From: a bacterium
Lineage (GTDB): Bacteria; Armatimonadota; Zipacnadia; Zipacnadales; Zipacnadaceae
DNA length: 50,798 bases
Direction: 5' to 3'
Assembly (NCBI GenBank): GCA_030603495.1
Contig: JAUVXR010000019.1
Location: 1 to 50,798, forward strand
Shown here: piece by piece, positions 1 through 7,303 of the stretch
Numbering within the stretch: position 1 is the stretch's first letter
How the letters are laid out: each line of letters begins with the position of its first letter
Made by a program: the position numbers and the translations under genes
The notes under the pieces: generated by a model
Database searches by the model: none
What the model was told of the DNA's origin: nothing
The model's input: the letters and a program-made list of their open reading frames with translations, nothing else

Positions 1-30
1 GAAAAGACAGTCTTCTTGCCACTGAACGTG

Positions 31-168
31 TCAACGTTCTAAACTCCTAGTGTCGTCTTCGGTGCCTGCGGACGAGGGGTCTCTTTTCTGGGCCGTCTTG
101 CGACGTATCTCTTCCATAAGGGCATGAGCTCTGTCAAGCGCAACGATGACTACTGCTGGCTCGACAGA
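31..168 (-). other. Coding-like tail beyond the acsB-like stop codon
   Basis: Just past the stop of the acetyl-CoA synthase gene, another minus-strand frame stays open for about 40 codons and ends in TGA at 31-33. It would read VVIVALDRAHALMEEIRRK and then a charged tail. The composition (a hydrophobic strand, then an amphipathic charged helix) looks like real protein rather than random DNA, and no ribosome binding site precedes it. It could be the true C-terminus of the upstream protein, reached through a frameshift, or simply chance. I see no other gene in the first 149 bases. Confidence 0.25.
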
Positions 169-2021
169 AAGTACCTGAGTTCCTCAATGGTCATCGCATC
201 GTCCTCGGTGGCAACTTTCGCGCCTTCCGGCAGATTAGGCACCATGAGTTGGTGGGCTCGTTTAGTAGCCCACTTGACGGCCGCAAGACCACCCTCGCCT
301 GCGAAGGCCTTCGGACTTGTCAAGTAGGACATAGAGATCCCGGTAACCCCAGGGCTCTGCTTACCGCCGGCCTGGTTGGCTAGAATTGACCAGTTGAGGC
401 CGCCTGGCGCAGTGCCTTCGTAACCTCGCTCCATGACACCAATCCAATTGGTTTCTGGTATCTGGAATGCCAGGGCGCCGAAGCACCCGCACGAGCTGTG
501 TGGAGCAATGGCGACAGAGTGGAGCCTCACGCGCTCGAGTGTGCCTCCGGTCAGCTGGGCCACCGCCTCGTTGACACCGGTCCATTCGCCAGCGGCAGCA
601 TCAATGGGCTCACCCTTTTCGATCACGTACTGGAGATCATCATTCGCTTTGTCGCGCCGGGTCCATGGCCGGTAGTCAGTCCCCCAGAGAGCGGCTGCCT
701 TGATCTGCCCGCGGCTCTTGCCGCACATGGGTGGACGGGCCGGTGTGACGATACATACATGGCTGTGACTAAATGGCTGACAGTCAATGCAAGCGTGGAA
801 TTCCCCGACGCTCTCCTCACTTTCCCTCAGGATCGCCTGGTCACGGGTCCGGTTAAACTCAGCAGCCGTGGCCATCTCGCGCCGGACAGCATCTTCGCTG
901 AAGTTCAGGTGGACCTTGATGCTACCAAGCCTGGGAAAGGCGCGCTTCAGCCCAGAACGGATTACCTCTCCAAGGAGACATCCATCCAGCTCAACACCCT
1001 CGGCCAACTCAATGACGAAATCGCCACTGTCGTTCCGCCGTGTCTTGACCCCGCAGAGATACGATCCATAGCTAATGGCCTGTGTCTCAAGGTGCGCCGA
1101 GACGGGCAGATCTAACTTTTGGTCGGCTATCTCCACGATTATCGCAACGTGATCACAGGATTCGTTGCCCGCCATGACAACTCCGGGTTCGCAGTCAGCC
1201 GGTCGAAGCTGAAGAATGCCCTTGATCTGGCGAGCCGGCTCCACCTGCTCGTGGAGGTAAGCAAGGTCCGCACCATCCGGAAGGGTGAACTCCTCTCCGG
1301 CGATGACCCGGACACGCATGTTGGGGAATTGTGCAAGGGCGCGGAGGACCTCGTCCTCGCTCTGAGCCACAGCACGCGGACCTATGTCGTACGGAAACGC
1401 GGAATCCACCACGGCGGGACAGCCCATCTTCATGAGTGCGAGCAGAACCAGTCCCTCGATAGAACCGACCGAGCCCATGACAACGATAGCGCCGGGCATA
1501 TCACGCTCGAGGAAGTGAGCCATTTCATGGTCCTCACCGGGCGCTATCCGGCCCCAGATCATCGCATATCGTACCATCAACTGAAGAAAGTGAACGGCGC
1601 CAGTCTCCCTGGTCGGCAAGGCGTGGTCGCATGTCAGGTCGTGCTGTGAGGAGAAAACCATATACTCGTTGTCCTGGAGCTGCTCAATCAGAGACGCATT
1701 GATCGCGTCGCCAGCGACCAGGACCCAGCCGGCTCGCCACTTGGCACCACTGAAAACGTAGCTTCGGACCTGCTCATCGTCCATATAAAACTCGTTCCGG
1801 TCGCCGGCATTTGATTCGATGATCTCAGCCGCGATGGCGACGGGCTCCAACATATCCTTCAGTTCGCCCCGGGCCGATTCAATCAACCACCCGCGCAGGC
1901 GCTCGATGCAAGGCTCCTCGCCCAGTATTGCCTGCGCGACGGGCATAGGGTACTCGGTCCGCGGAAAGGGCTTGTAAGCGCGCGGCAGAAGCTCCAGAAT
2001 GGTCTCAATATCTGTGTTCAC
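150..2021 (-). CDS. CO-methylating acetyl-CoA synthase subunit, AcsB/CdhC-like (orphan)
   Basis: Acetyl-CoA synthase joins a methyl group from a corrinoid protein, CO and CoA into acetyl-CoA in the Wood-Ljungdahl pathway. The A-cluster ligand pattern is complete: C411-x2-C414-x8-C423-x9-C433 for the Fe4S4 and proximal metal, and the C511-G-C513 motif for the distal nickel, in an HSSCGCF context followed by a conserved IPE. These spacings match the Moorella enzyme. At 623 residues it is shorter than the roughly 730 of bacterial AcsB but much longer than archaeal CdhC, so the N-terminal CODH-binding region seems reduced. The start is GTG, with GGGAG about 8 bases upstream. It is the last gene of the ArsR-led operon, and no CODH, corrinoid protein or methyltransferase gene lies in the window. 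Family assignment is firm; participation in acetyl-CoA synthesis is unproven. Confidence 0.85.
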   Translation of the reverse strand: MNTDIETILELLPRAYKPFPRTEYPMPVAQAILGEEPCIERLRGWLIESARGELKDMLEPVAIAAEIIESNAGDRNEFYMDDEQVRSYVFSGAKWRAGWVLVAGDAINASLIEQLQDNEYMVFSSQHDLTCDHALPTRETGAVHFLQLMVRYAMIWGRIAPGEDHEMAHFLERDMPGAIVVMGSVGSIEGLVLLALMKMGCPAVVDSAFPYDIGPRAVAQSEDEVLRALAQFPNMRVRVIAGEEFTLPDGADLAYLHEQVEPARQIKGILQLRPADCEPGVVMAGNESCDHVAIIVEIADQKLDLPVSAHLETQAISYGSYLCGVKTRRNDSGDFVIELAEGVELDGCLLGEVIRSGLKRAFPRLGSIKVHLNFSEDAVRREMATAAEFNRTRDQAILRESEESVGEFHACIDCQPFSHSHVCIVTPARPPMCGKSRGQIKAAALWGTDYRPWTRRDKANDDLQYVIEKGEPIDAAAGEWTGVNEAVAQLTGGTLERVRLHSVAIAPHSSCGCFGALAFQIPETNWIGVMERGYEGTAPGGLNWSILANQAGGKQSPGVTGISMSYLTSPKAFAGEGGLAAVKWATKRAHQLMVPNLPEGAKVATEDDAMTIEELRYFLSSQQ

Positions 2022-2166
2022 TTCAATTCTCCCTTCTCAGATGGTCAGCTACCAAGTCCCTGGTAGGTTTCATCCCCGAGCCTGATGCACGAGTCGACAG
2101 GGACTGCTGAATGGATTACCATATTTGTCCTGCAAGAAACGGGGCCAGCACCGCAAAGATGATAAC

Positions 2167-2585
2167 TTATCGTCGGCTTCCGGTCAATCTTAGTGGTCGC
2201 TGCGTGGTCAGGCAGACCATAGTCAGCCCGCAAATATATTCGGGATAGCCGCGCAGGAAAACGATCGCCAGCAGAAGCATCAGGATCGGACCGATGAGCC
2301 AGTTCTGCACCAGCGAGAGGGTCAAGACCTTGCTGTTGCGAAAAACGTCCCCCATCTCTTCGTACCGCACCTTCGCCAGGGGGGGTACATCATCAGGATA
2401 AGGCCGATGGCCAACGGCACCGAGGTCGTGCCGATCTGCGAGAGTTTGTTGAGCCTGGTAATCAGGTCAGGAAGTAGGTAACACAGGCCAACCCCCGCGA
2501 TCATTGCCAGGAAAATCCAGCCCGTCAGGTAGCGGTCCAGAAACGAGAGCCTCCGGGCGACTGACTGTGGCATTTCAGCAGTCAC
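2167..2585 (-). pseudogene. acr3: Broken arsenite efflux pump, Acr3 family
   Basis: Two overlapping frames together give the N-terminal third of an Acr3 (BASS-superfamily) arsenite permease: a stretch resembling [16 protein letters not shown], then GLILMMYPP, then in the next frame [20 protein letters not shown] and [20 protein letters not shown]. The frame changes inside a run of seven G at about 2389-2395, where one more base would restore the reading frame. After GYPEY the similarity stops within a few residues and a stop follows, so about two thirds of the usual 350-residue protein is missing. It sits in the ArsR operon, where an arsenite pump is expected. The homopolymer slip could be a sequencing error, but the 3' truncation is not explained by that. 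Confidence 0.7.
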
Positions 2586-2647
2586 TCCTTGGTCTGTGCA
2601 CCAAGGATCAGCATCAGCACCATAGTGCCGACGTATGCTACCGACAT
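2582..2647 (-). CDS. Possible 21-residue hydrophobic peptide
   Basis: An ATG five bases after the CcdA stop codon opens a 21-codon frame containing a hydrophobic stretch ([10 protein letters not shown]) and a polar end (QTKE). Its TGA overlaps the GTG that opens the acr3 relic, a GTGA junction typical of translational coupling. There is no clear Shine-Dalgarno sequence of its own, so it would depend on ribosomes finishing ccdA. It may be a real small membrane peptide, a leader for acr3, or chance. Confidence 0.25.
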   Translation of the reverse strand: MSVAYVGTMVLMLILGAQTKE

Positions 2648-2652
2648 TCGAC

Positions 2653-3300
2653 TTAAGGAGCGGTATAGATCAGGTATAGACCACCCAGTATTACCAGCAC
2701 GCCGCAGACCTGTTTTATCAGGACAGCGCCCCGCGACTCTTCGCTCCAGTTTAGATAACGCTGCACCAACTCCGTCGAAGTACCCGCAGCCACAATTACT
2801 GTGCAGTGGCCCACACCATAAGTCAACAATAGTAGGATACCGTAGGTGAGCTTAGTCGCCGCGACCTGTATTGTGATGGCGAGGATAGGAGCCATATAAG
2901 CGAAGGTACAGGGCCCCATAGCAATACCGAATACCAAGCCGAGGACCAAAGCAGCCAGTAGGCCCTTGCGCTGGATTGCCCCGGGACTGGCTCCACTGAA
3001 AGAAAGAGGTATCACCCCAAGTAGGTGCAGCCCCACTATCAAGAACACTGCTGCGACCAGATAGTTACCCCATGCGCCGATGTCGCCCATCATGCGCCCA
3101 AGCGAGGCCGTGATGACACCGATGACGGCGATAGTAAGTAGTATTCCGCTGGCAAACAGCGTCGAGAGCCAGAACGCGTGGCGCGTGGAGGTACGCCCGT
3201 GCTTGTCAATGAAGCCCACGATAAGCGGTATGCTGGCCAGATGACAGGGGCTGAGCAGAATGCTGAGGACTCCCCAAGCAAAAGCCGCTCCCAGCGCCAC
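2653..3300 (-). CDS. CcdA/DsbD-type thiol-disulfide membrane electron carrier
   Basis: CcdA proteins pass electrons from cytoplasmic thioredoxin across the membrane to exported thiol-redox proteins. The 215-residue protein has six hydrophobic segments and the two diagnostic cysteines in their usual contexts: C19 in [11 protein letters not shown] and C131 in [12 protein letters not shown]. The start is GTG, with GAGGGG nine bases upstream; the same frame has a stop 60 bases earlier, so it cannot extend far. It follows two exported thioredoxins in the same operon, which are its likely acceptors. Specialisation for cytochrome c maturation, as in classic CcdA, is not supported by any neighbour. 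Confidence 0.85.
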   Translation of the reverse strand: MALGAAFAWGVLSILLSPCHLASIPLIVGFIDKHGRTSTRHAFWLSTLFASGILLTIAVIGVITASLGRMMGDIGAWGNYLVAAVFLIVGLHLLGVIPLSFSGASPGAIQRKGLLAALVLGLVFGIAMGPCTFAYMAPILAITIQVAATKLTYGILLLLTYGVGHCTVIVAAGTSTELVQRYLNWSEESRGAVLIKQVCGVLVILGGLYLIYTAP

Positions 3301-3352
3301 CGCTGCAGTCCCCTCAACTGCCTGAGTCAGCGTAGCAAACAGTTCCTGCAGT

Positions 3353-4279
3353 TCATTTCACCCCTATCTCGGCAAGTTTCGTCACTATCTGTTCTTTGGA
3401 GAAGAACCCCTCGTGGCGGAAGACTTCCTGGCCGCCCTTGTCAAAGAAGACCTGAACAGGAATTGGTTCGATGTTGTATCTGGCGGCAAGAATCTGCTGC
3501 TCACGCACTGACACAAACAGTATGTTGCAGCGGTCGGCGTACTCCTGGCGTAGTTCCGCCAGGATCGGCGTCATCATGTCACACGGGCCACAGCCTTGTG
3601 CCCCGAAATCCACAAGGGTAGGCATCCCTGACCGTCGTGCCTTACCCACAGGATTGTCCAAGGCGGCGGGCGCGTGTGTCTTTACCCATTGTGCGGCCAG
3701 CTCGACCGGATGCCGCTTGCTCAGCGTGTTGATATGAGCCGCCACGGCCTCGTCTCGTTTCTGGCCGAGCACGTACGGCCTGATCATTGGGGCCACCTGC
3801 TCGAAGCTCGCGCCTCCAAACATATCCTTGTTGTCCTCAAAGAAGACTTGAATCTCTTCGTCGGAAACGCCTACCTTTCCAGCAATGCTCTGCAGGTACG
3901 CTTCGATTAGACTGGGTGACGTTTCTTCAGTGGTACTGATTTGCTGGGTTCGTGCCCATTCCTGCGTCTCATCCAGGAGCAGTGCTCGAACTGTCACCTG
4001 TTCTAACACGAAGAATCGATTCTTGTCCAACTGCGGGCGGACTTGCTCAGCGGCGCGGGTAATTTGGCCTGTCACTTGCGCCTCTGTAACCGTTATCAAG
4101 CTGGCGCGAAGCAGCGTGCCAGCAGGCAGGTCCACCAGCTTGGCTTGACGAAGTGGTCCGCTGCTCAGTCCCAGATAGCTTCGCTCCAAGGTGGGTGGGC
4201 TTTCCTCCTCCGCTGCAGGTACGCCCGGGGCGGATACTACCAGGACAACCAACCATGCTGCACAGAGCTTCCATCGCAT
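3353..4279 (-). CDS. Exported thioredoxin with SurA-like N-terminal region
   Basis: The 308-residue product starts with a signal peptide (hydrophobic core about 6-20, Ala-rich cleavage region near 22). Residues about 50-200 are helical and resemble the SurA/parvulin N-terminal chaperone region (EYxE-type helices, VSDEEIQVFFEDN). A thioredoxin domain follows, with active site C230-G-P-C233 and a cis-Pro in EPIPVQ. I chose ATG at 4279 because GGAGG lies 7 bases upstream and this start clears the stop codon of the preceding thioredoxin gene; a start 30 bases earlier would overlap it. Likely role: reduction or isomerisation of thiols outside the cytoplasm, recharged by the adjacent CcdA protein. 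The chaperone-like part could bind client proteins. The domain pairing is unusual. Confidence 0.75.
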   Translation of the reverse strand: MRWKLCAAWLVVLVVSAPGVPAAEEESPPTLERSYLGLSSGPLRQAKLVDLPAGTLLRASLITVTEAQVTGQITRAAEQVRPQLDKNRFFVLEQVTVRALLLDETQEWARTQQISTTEETSPSLIEAYLQSIAGKVGVSDEEIQVFFEDNKDMFGGASFEQVAPMIRPYVLGQKRDEAVAAHINTLSKRHPVELAAQWVKTHAPAALDNPVGKARRSGMPTLVDFGAQGCGPCDMMTPILAELRQEYADRCNILFVSVREQQILAARYNIEPIPVQVFFDKGGQEVFRHEGFFSKEQIVTKLAEIGVK

Positions 4280-4295
4280 TTCGAACCTCCAAGAG

Positions 4296-4874
4296 CTATT
4301 CAAGATCAATCCCCAGTTCCTTGAACTTAGCGAGTATTTCGTCTTTTGGATAGAAGCCGATGTGCCGGAAGACTTCCTTACCGCTGCTGTCGTAGATTAC
4401 CTGCGTCGGTATGGTTTGTATGCCATACTTGCCTGACTGCTCGGGATGCTTCCACACGTCAACAAAGTCAACCTGTAGCTTGTCGGCATACTCGCCCCGA
4501 AGCTCGTCCAGAATCGGCTGCATCATCTTGCAGGGAATGCACTTGTCTGCGCCGATCTCCACAAATCGGGGCAGATGCGTGGGCTTCGATTCCTCCGAGG
4601 GAGCTGCTTCTTGCACTGTCTCAAGCCTGGCGGAATGCTCAGGTTTCCCCATCGCTGGAGTAGCACCGGTCTGAGACTGAGACGTGGGCGGGGACTGTGC
4701 ACCCGGCTTGTCCGGCTGCGCTACTGGTTCTGTGGGGGGCTGTTCCGCCAAAGTCGGCTCAGACGGTGTAGGAGCCGGCGTCGTTGGTAGCGGCTTGTTG
4801 GTCTTGGCCGCGATCACCACTAGTATCGCAAAGACCACGAGCGCTGCTATCAGCGCCCTCTTCTGTTGTGACAT
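4296..4874 (-). CDS. Membrane-anchored thioredoxin-like protein
   Basis: The 192-residue protein has an N-terminal membrane anchor (residues about 7-23), a Pro/Thr/Gln-rich linker to about residue 100, and a thioredoxin fold with the non-standard active site C112-I-P-C115 in a KCIPCKMM context. A TIPTQ segment supplies the cis-Pro. The domain should face outside the cytoplasm. ATG at 4874 is preceded by GAGG at 8 bases; another ATG lies one codon upstream. It is 16 bases ahead of the SurA-thioredoxin gene and is probably cotranscribed with it and ccdA. The two exported thioredoxins are similar near their C-termini (EVFRHxGF, KExI), suggesting duplication of the domain. Confidence 0.8.
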   Translation of the reverse strand: MSQQKRALIAALVVFAILVVIAAKTNKPLPTTPAPTPSEPTLAEQPPTEPVAQPDKPGAQSPPTSQSQTGATPAMGKPEHSARLETVQEAAPSEESKPTHLPRFVEIGADKCIPCKMMQPILDELRGEYADKLQVDFVDVWKHPEQSGKYGIQTIPTQVIYDSSGKEVFRHIGFYPKDEILAKFKELGIDLE

Positions 4875-4884
4875 CATTATCACC

Positions 4885-4938
4885 TCATCCGTTCACAGTT
4901 TCACACTTAGCGAACCGCGCAGCAGCCTTGGTCTTCAT
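4885..4938 (-). CDS. Possible 17-residue peptide overlapping the DGC gene end
   Basis: The frame encodes MKTKAAARFAKCETVNG. Its ATG overlaps the stop of the DGC gene (ATGA), it has AAGGAG seven bases upstream, and its stop is followed directly by the ribosome binding site of the next gene. The translation signals are good for such a short frame. It contains one cysteine and a basic N-terminus. It could be a real microprotein or a coupling device that carries ribosomes from the DGC gene to the thioredoxin gene. I do not recognise a family. Confidence 0.35.
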   Translation of the reverse strand: MKTKAAARFAKCETVNG

Positions 4939-5318
4939 GCACAGGTCTCCTTTGAAAGCAGCTCTCTTCCCCTGGTCACGACCTTCTCGACTGCCTCGTC
5001 CGTGACCGGCGATTCGCCCTTCTCGAACCCCAGGTCGGTCAGCCGCAGGTGCTCGAACGCCGTAATGCCAGCCTGCTCGAGGCAGTTCCTCACGCAATCC
5101 AGGGCGCAGCCGTCGATGGCGAGGATCGTGGCAGCGGACTCCGTGGTCTTCATAATGCTGCTCACCCGGCCGCCCACGCCGGCGAGGCAGAACATCTTGC
5201 CCGCACCCTCCCTCGCGAGCTTCCGCGCCGCCTGGTCGGACATGGCTCCTACGTCCGCGGCTCCAGAGCAGGCGAAGATCAGCTTGGGGGCCGCACTGCA
5301 TGCGCATTCGTTCGACAT
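4935..5318 (-). CDS. DGC-domain putative zinc-binding protein
   Basis: The 127-residue protein matches the DGC family (named for its Asp-Gly-Cys motif, seen here in AIDGCALDC). Other family features are LIFACSGAADVGAMSDQAAR near the N-terminus and MFCLAGVGGRVSSIMKT in the middle. The many conserved cysteines suggest metal binding; the biochemical role is not established. ATG has AGGAGG seven bases upstream. In anaerobes these genes often sit beside mini-thioredoxins and COG0701 permeases, exactly as here, which points to a role in metal or metalloid handling. Confidence 0.8.
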   Translation of the reverse strand: MSNECACSAAPKLIFACSGAADVGAMSDQAARKLAREGAGKMFCLAGVGGRVSSIMKTTESAATILAIDGCALDCVRNCLEQAGITAFEHLRLTDLGFEKGESPVTDEAVEKVVTRGRELLSKETCA

Positions 5319-5333
5319 GGCTCTTCCTCCTAA

Positions 5334-5564
5334 TCAGCTAAGAAGCTTCTTGATATCGTCGGCCGGCAACGCCTTCCCCGCCGACTTCACATCACCGTCC
5401 ACGACGAGCGCGGGCGTCATCATGACGCCCGCCTTCATGATCTCATTGATGTCGGTGACCTTCTCGATCTCGTACTCGATGCCGAGAGCCTGGGCCGCTG
5501 CCTCGGCGTTCTCGGCCAGTTTCTTGCACTTGGGACACCCCGTACCCAGGATTTGTATCTTCAT
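5334..5564 (-). CDS. Mini-thioredoxin (redox-active disulfide protein 2 family)
   Basis: A 76-residue cytoplasmic protein of the TM0996/MTH895 mini-thioredoxin family, with active site C10-P-K-C13 right after the first strand (KIQILGTGCPKC) and a cis-Pro in MMTPALVVDG. Length is normal for the family. GGGAGG lies eight bases before the ATG. It is 15 bases upstream of the DGC gene and 19 bases after the permease gene, so the three form a tight cluster. It could serve as the electron donor to the permease partners or to the CcdA protein. Confidence 0.88.
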   Translation of the reverse strand: MKIQILGTGCPKCKKLAENAEAAAQALGIEYEIEKVTDINEIMKAGVMMTPALVVDGDVKSAGKALPADDIKKLLS

Positions 5565-5583
5565 CGAAATCGCCTCCCTTGAA

Positions 5584-6759
5584 TCAGGCTAACGCTCCAT
5601 AGATCATTCCAGTTATAGTCGCCATGATCGCGACGAGGGCGACGAACACCGTTGTCTTCTTGGCACCGATGACGCTAGCGATGACCAACATGTTCGGCAG
5701 CGAAAGCGCCGGCCCAGCCAGTAGCAATGCTAGCGCCGGTCCTTTGCCCATGCCACTACCCAGTAGGCTCTGGAGAATCGGCACCTCAGTGAGGGTGGCG
5801 AAGTACATAAAGGCGCCCAGAATTGACGCGAAGAGATTAGCGCCCAGCGAGTTGCCACCGACAAGCCTGGCTATGAAGGTATTGGGAATGATTCCATGAT
5901 CCGTGCCCGGCATTCCCAGCAGGAACCCGGCCACCAGCACCCCAGCGAATAGCAGCGGCATTATTTGTAGCGTGAAACCCCAGGTCGAGTCTAGCCAATC
6001 TTGCATTTCATCACGGTTGAACCACCGCCGCAACATCACTGCCAGCACGACCAGTAACGGCACAACAATGTACCAGTGTATCCTGTAAACCTCCCACCAC
6101 AACCCAGATTCTTCTGCGGGTCTTGCCCAGGCGGCGAAGATGAGAATCAGGACCATCACTCCAACAAACGACGCCGTCTGGAACAGGGGCCGCTCTTCGT
6201 CCTCGGCTAAGCCCGTGAAGGCCGCCTCGGTCTCGGCGGCTCGCTCGACTTCCTCTTTGCGGAAGATGAGAGCCATGAGCAGGCCAATCACGATCGCAAA
6301 GACCACCGCCCCCACCGCCCGCGCCAGGCCCATCTGCCAGCCCAGGACCCGAGCGGTGAGGATTATAGCCAGGATATTGATAGCGGGGCCCGAATACAGA
6401 AAGGCACAGGCTGGTCCTAAGCCGGCCCCCCGGGTGTAAATCCCGGCAAACAGTGGCAGCACCGTGCAGGAGCACACTGCCAGGATGGTGCCAGACACTG
6501 AGGCCACACTGTAGGCCAGCATCTTGTTCGCCTTGGGCCCGAAGTATTTCATCACCGATGCCCGGCTGATGAACACTGCAATGGCCCCAGCAATGAAAAA
6601 AGCGGGTACCAGACAGAAAAGGACGTGTTTCTGCGCGTAGTCTTGCAGCATAACGAGCATGTCCGCCAGGGCAGACTGCACGCGGGGATGCTGCAGCGGT
6701 ATGAAATACGCGGCCAGAAACACTGCTACTATGATCAAGAACTTCGTGCGTTCGGACAT
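5584..6759 (-). CDS. COG0701 permease (DUF318, ArsP-like)
   Basis: A 391-residue integral membrane protein with about nine to ten hydrophobic segments. The family signature CSCTVLPLFAGIYTRGAG and the following GPACAFLYSGPAINILA are clear, and a second half repeats the topology (ALALLLAGPALSLPNMLVI). Members include ArsP-type exporters of organoarsenicals, and many are found beside arsR. ATG at 6759 is preferred over an earlier start because GAGG lies 8 bases before it and the 33 extra residues would be hydrophilic and unlike the family. It lies 67 bases downstream of the ArsR gene. The substrate is not visible from sequence; export of a metalloid or thiol conjugate is inference. Confidence 0.85.
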   Translation of the reverse strand: MSERTKFLIIVAVFLAAYFIPLQHPRVQSALADMLVMLQDYAQKHVLFCLVPAFFIAGAIAVFISRASVMKYFGPKANKMLAYSVASVSGTILAVCSCTVLPLFAGIYTRGAGLGPACAFLYSGPAINILAIILTARVLGWQMGLARAVGAVVFAIVIGLLMALIFRKEEVERAAETEAAFTGLAEDEERPLFQTASFVGVMVLILIFAAWARPAEESGLWWEVYRIHWYIVVPLLVVLAVMLRRWFNRDEMQDWLDSTWGFTLQIMPLLFAGVLVAGFLLGMPGTDHGIIPNTFIARLVGGNSLGANLFASILGAFMYFATLTEVPILQSLLGSGMGKGPALALLLAGPALSLPNMLVIASVIGAKKTTVFVALVAIMATITGMIYGALA

Positions 6760-6826
6760 ATCAAGTCCTCTTAGAGCTTGCAGGAAATCGCCTACGCTGG
6801 TACAGGTGTGCGTGCCATGTGAGAAG

Positions 6827-7117
6827 TCAGGCCCGCTCTGTGCCCAGCGCTTCGTCAATACATGGGAATACGTTCATAACGCAGGGCACCAGCAGGCGGT
6901 AGTAGATCTTGTTACCCTCCCGCCGAGCGGCAATAATACCTGCGCTTTTCATCTGTGCCAGATGCCGGGAGACTGTTGGCATTGCCGAGCCGACCAACTG
7001 CTGCAAGTCACAGACACACTTTTCGCCTCCAGCAAGTGCGTCAACGATGATCAGCCTGGTCGGATGTGCCATCGCTTTGAGCACTTCCGCCCGCAGTTCA
7101 TACACTGTAGTGTCCAT
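6827..7117 (-). CDS. ArsR-family metalloid-sensing repressor
   Basis: A 96-residue winged-helix protein. The recognition region is PTVSRHLAQMKSAGI, followed by the wing (ARREGNKIYYRL). A C34-V-C36 motif precedes it in the same place as the arsenite-binding ELCVCDL motif of ArsR. Extra cysteines C79 and C86 lie in the C-terminal helix. The ATG at 7117 has GAGG six bases upstream; a TTG eight codons earlier is possible. It heads the minus-strand operon and its operator overlaps its own promoter. As(III) or Sb(III) is the most likely signal from the CVC motif. Confidence 0.88.
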   Translation of the reverse strand: MDTTVYELRAEVLKAMAHPTRLIIVDALAGGEKCVCDLQQLVGSAMPTVSRHLAQMKSAGIIAARREGNKIYYRLLVPCVMNVFPCIDEALGTERA

Positions 7118-7159
7118 GTTGTCCTCACTCGCTTCTGCCAATTAGCCCGTGCTCCTATT

Positions 7160-7194
7160 GTTAGCAGTTTAGCTAAATGGCTAACTTGTGTCAA
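7160..7194 (-). promoter_or_regulatory. Promoter and palindromic operator of the arsR operon
   Basis: On the minus strand TTGACA (7189-7194) is followed after 17 bases by TAAACT (7166-7171). A 26-base near-perfect palindrome (7160-7185; arms GTTAGC and GCTAAC, core TTTAGCTAAA) covers the spacer and the -10 element. Of 26 positions 22 are symmetric. Repressor bound here would block RNA polymerase directly. Confidence 0.75.
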
Positions 7195-7303
7195 GTGCAG
7201 GCTCCCGCGCCGCCGGTTCCTGGCGGGTGCCTCAACTGGGTGCAGCGCTTGAGCGGGCCGGGCCAAGGTGGTACAATGCGGTGTGTAGTGAGGAGGGCAA
7301 GCG

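Noticed and set aside
498-1649. Open frames of 205 and 176 codons opposite the acetyl-CoA synthase gene
   Set aside because: The minus-strand gene has all A-cluster motifs; the plus-strand frames have no start signals and no domains.
4684-5592. A 302-codon open frame on the plus strand
   Set aside because: It crosses the opposite-strand thioredoxin, DGC and mini-thioredoxin genes and their intergenic signals; composition is Ser/Ala-rich shadow sequence.
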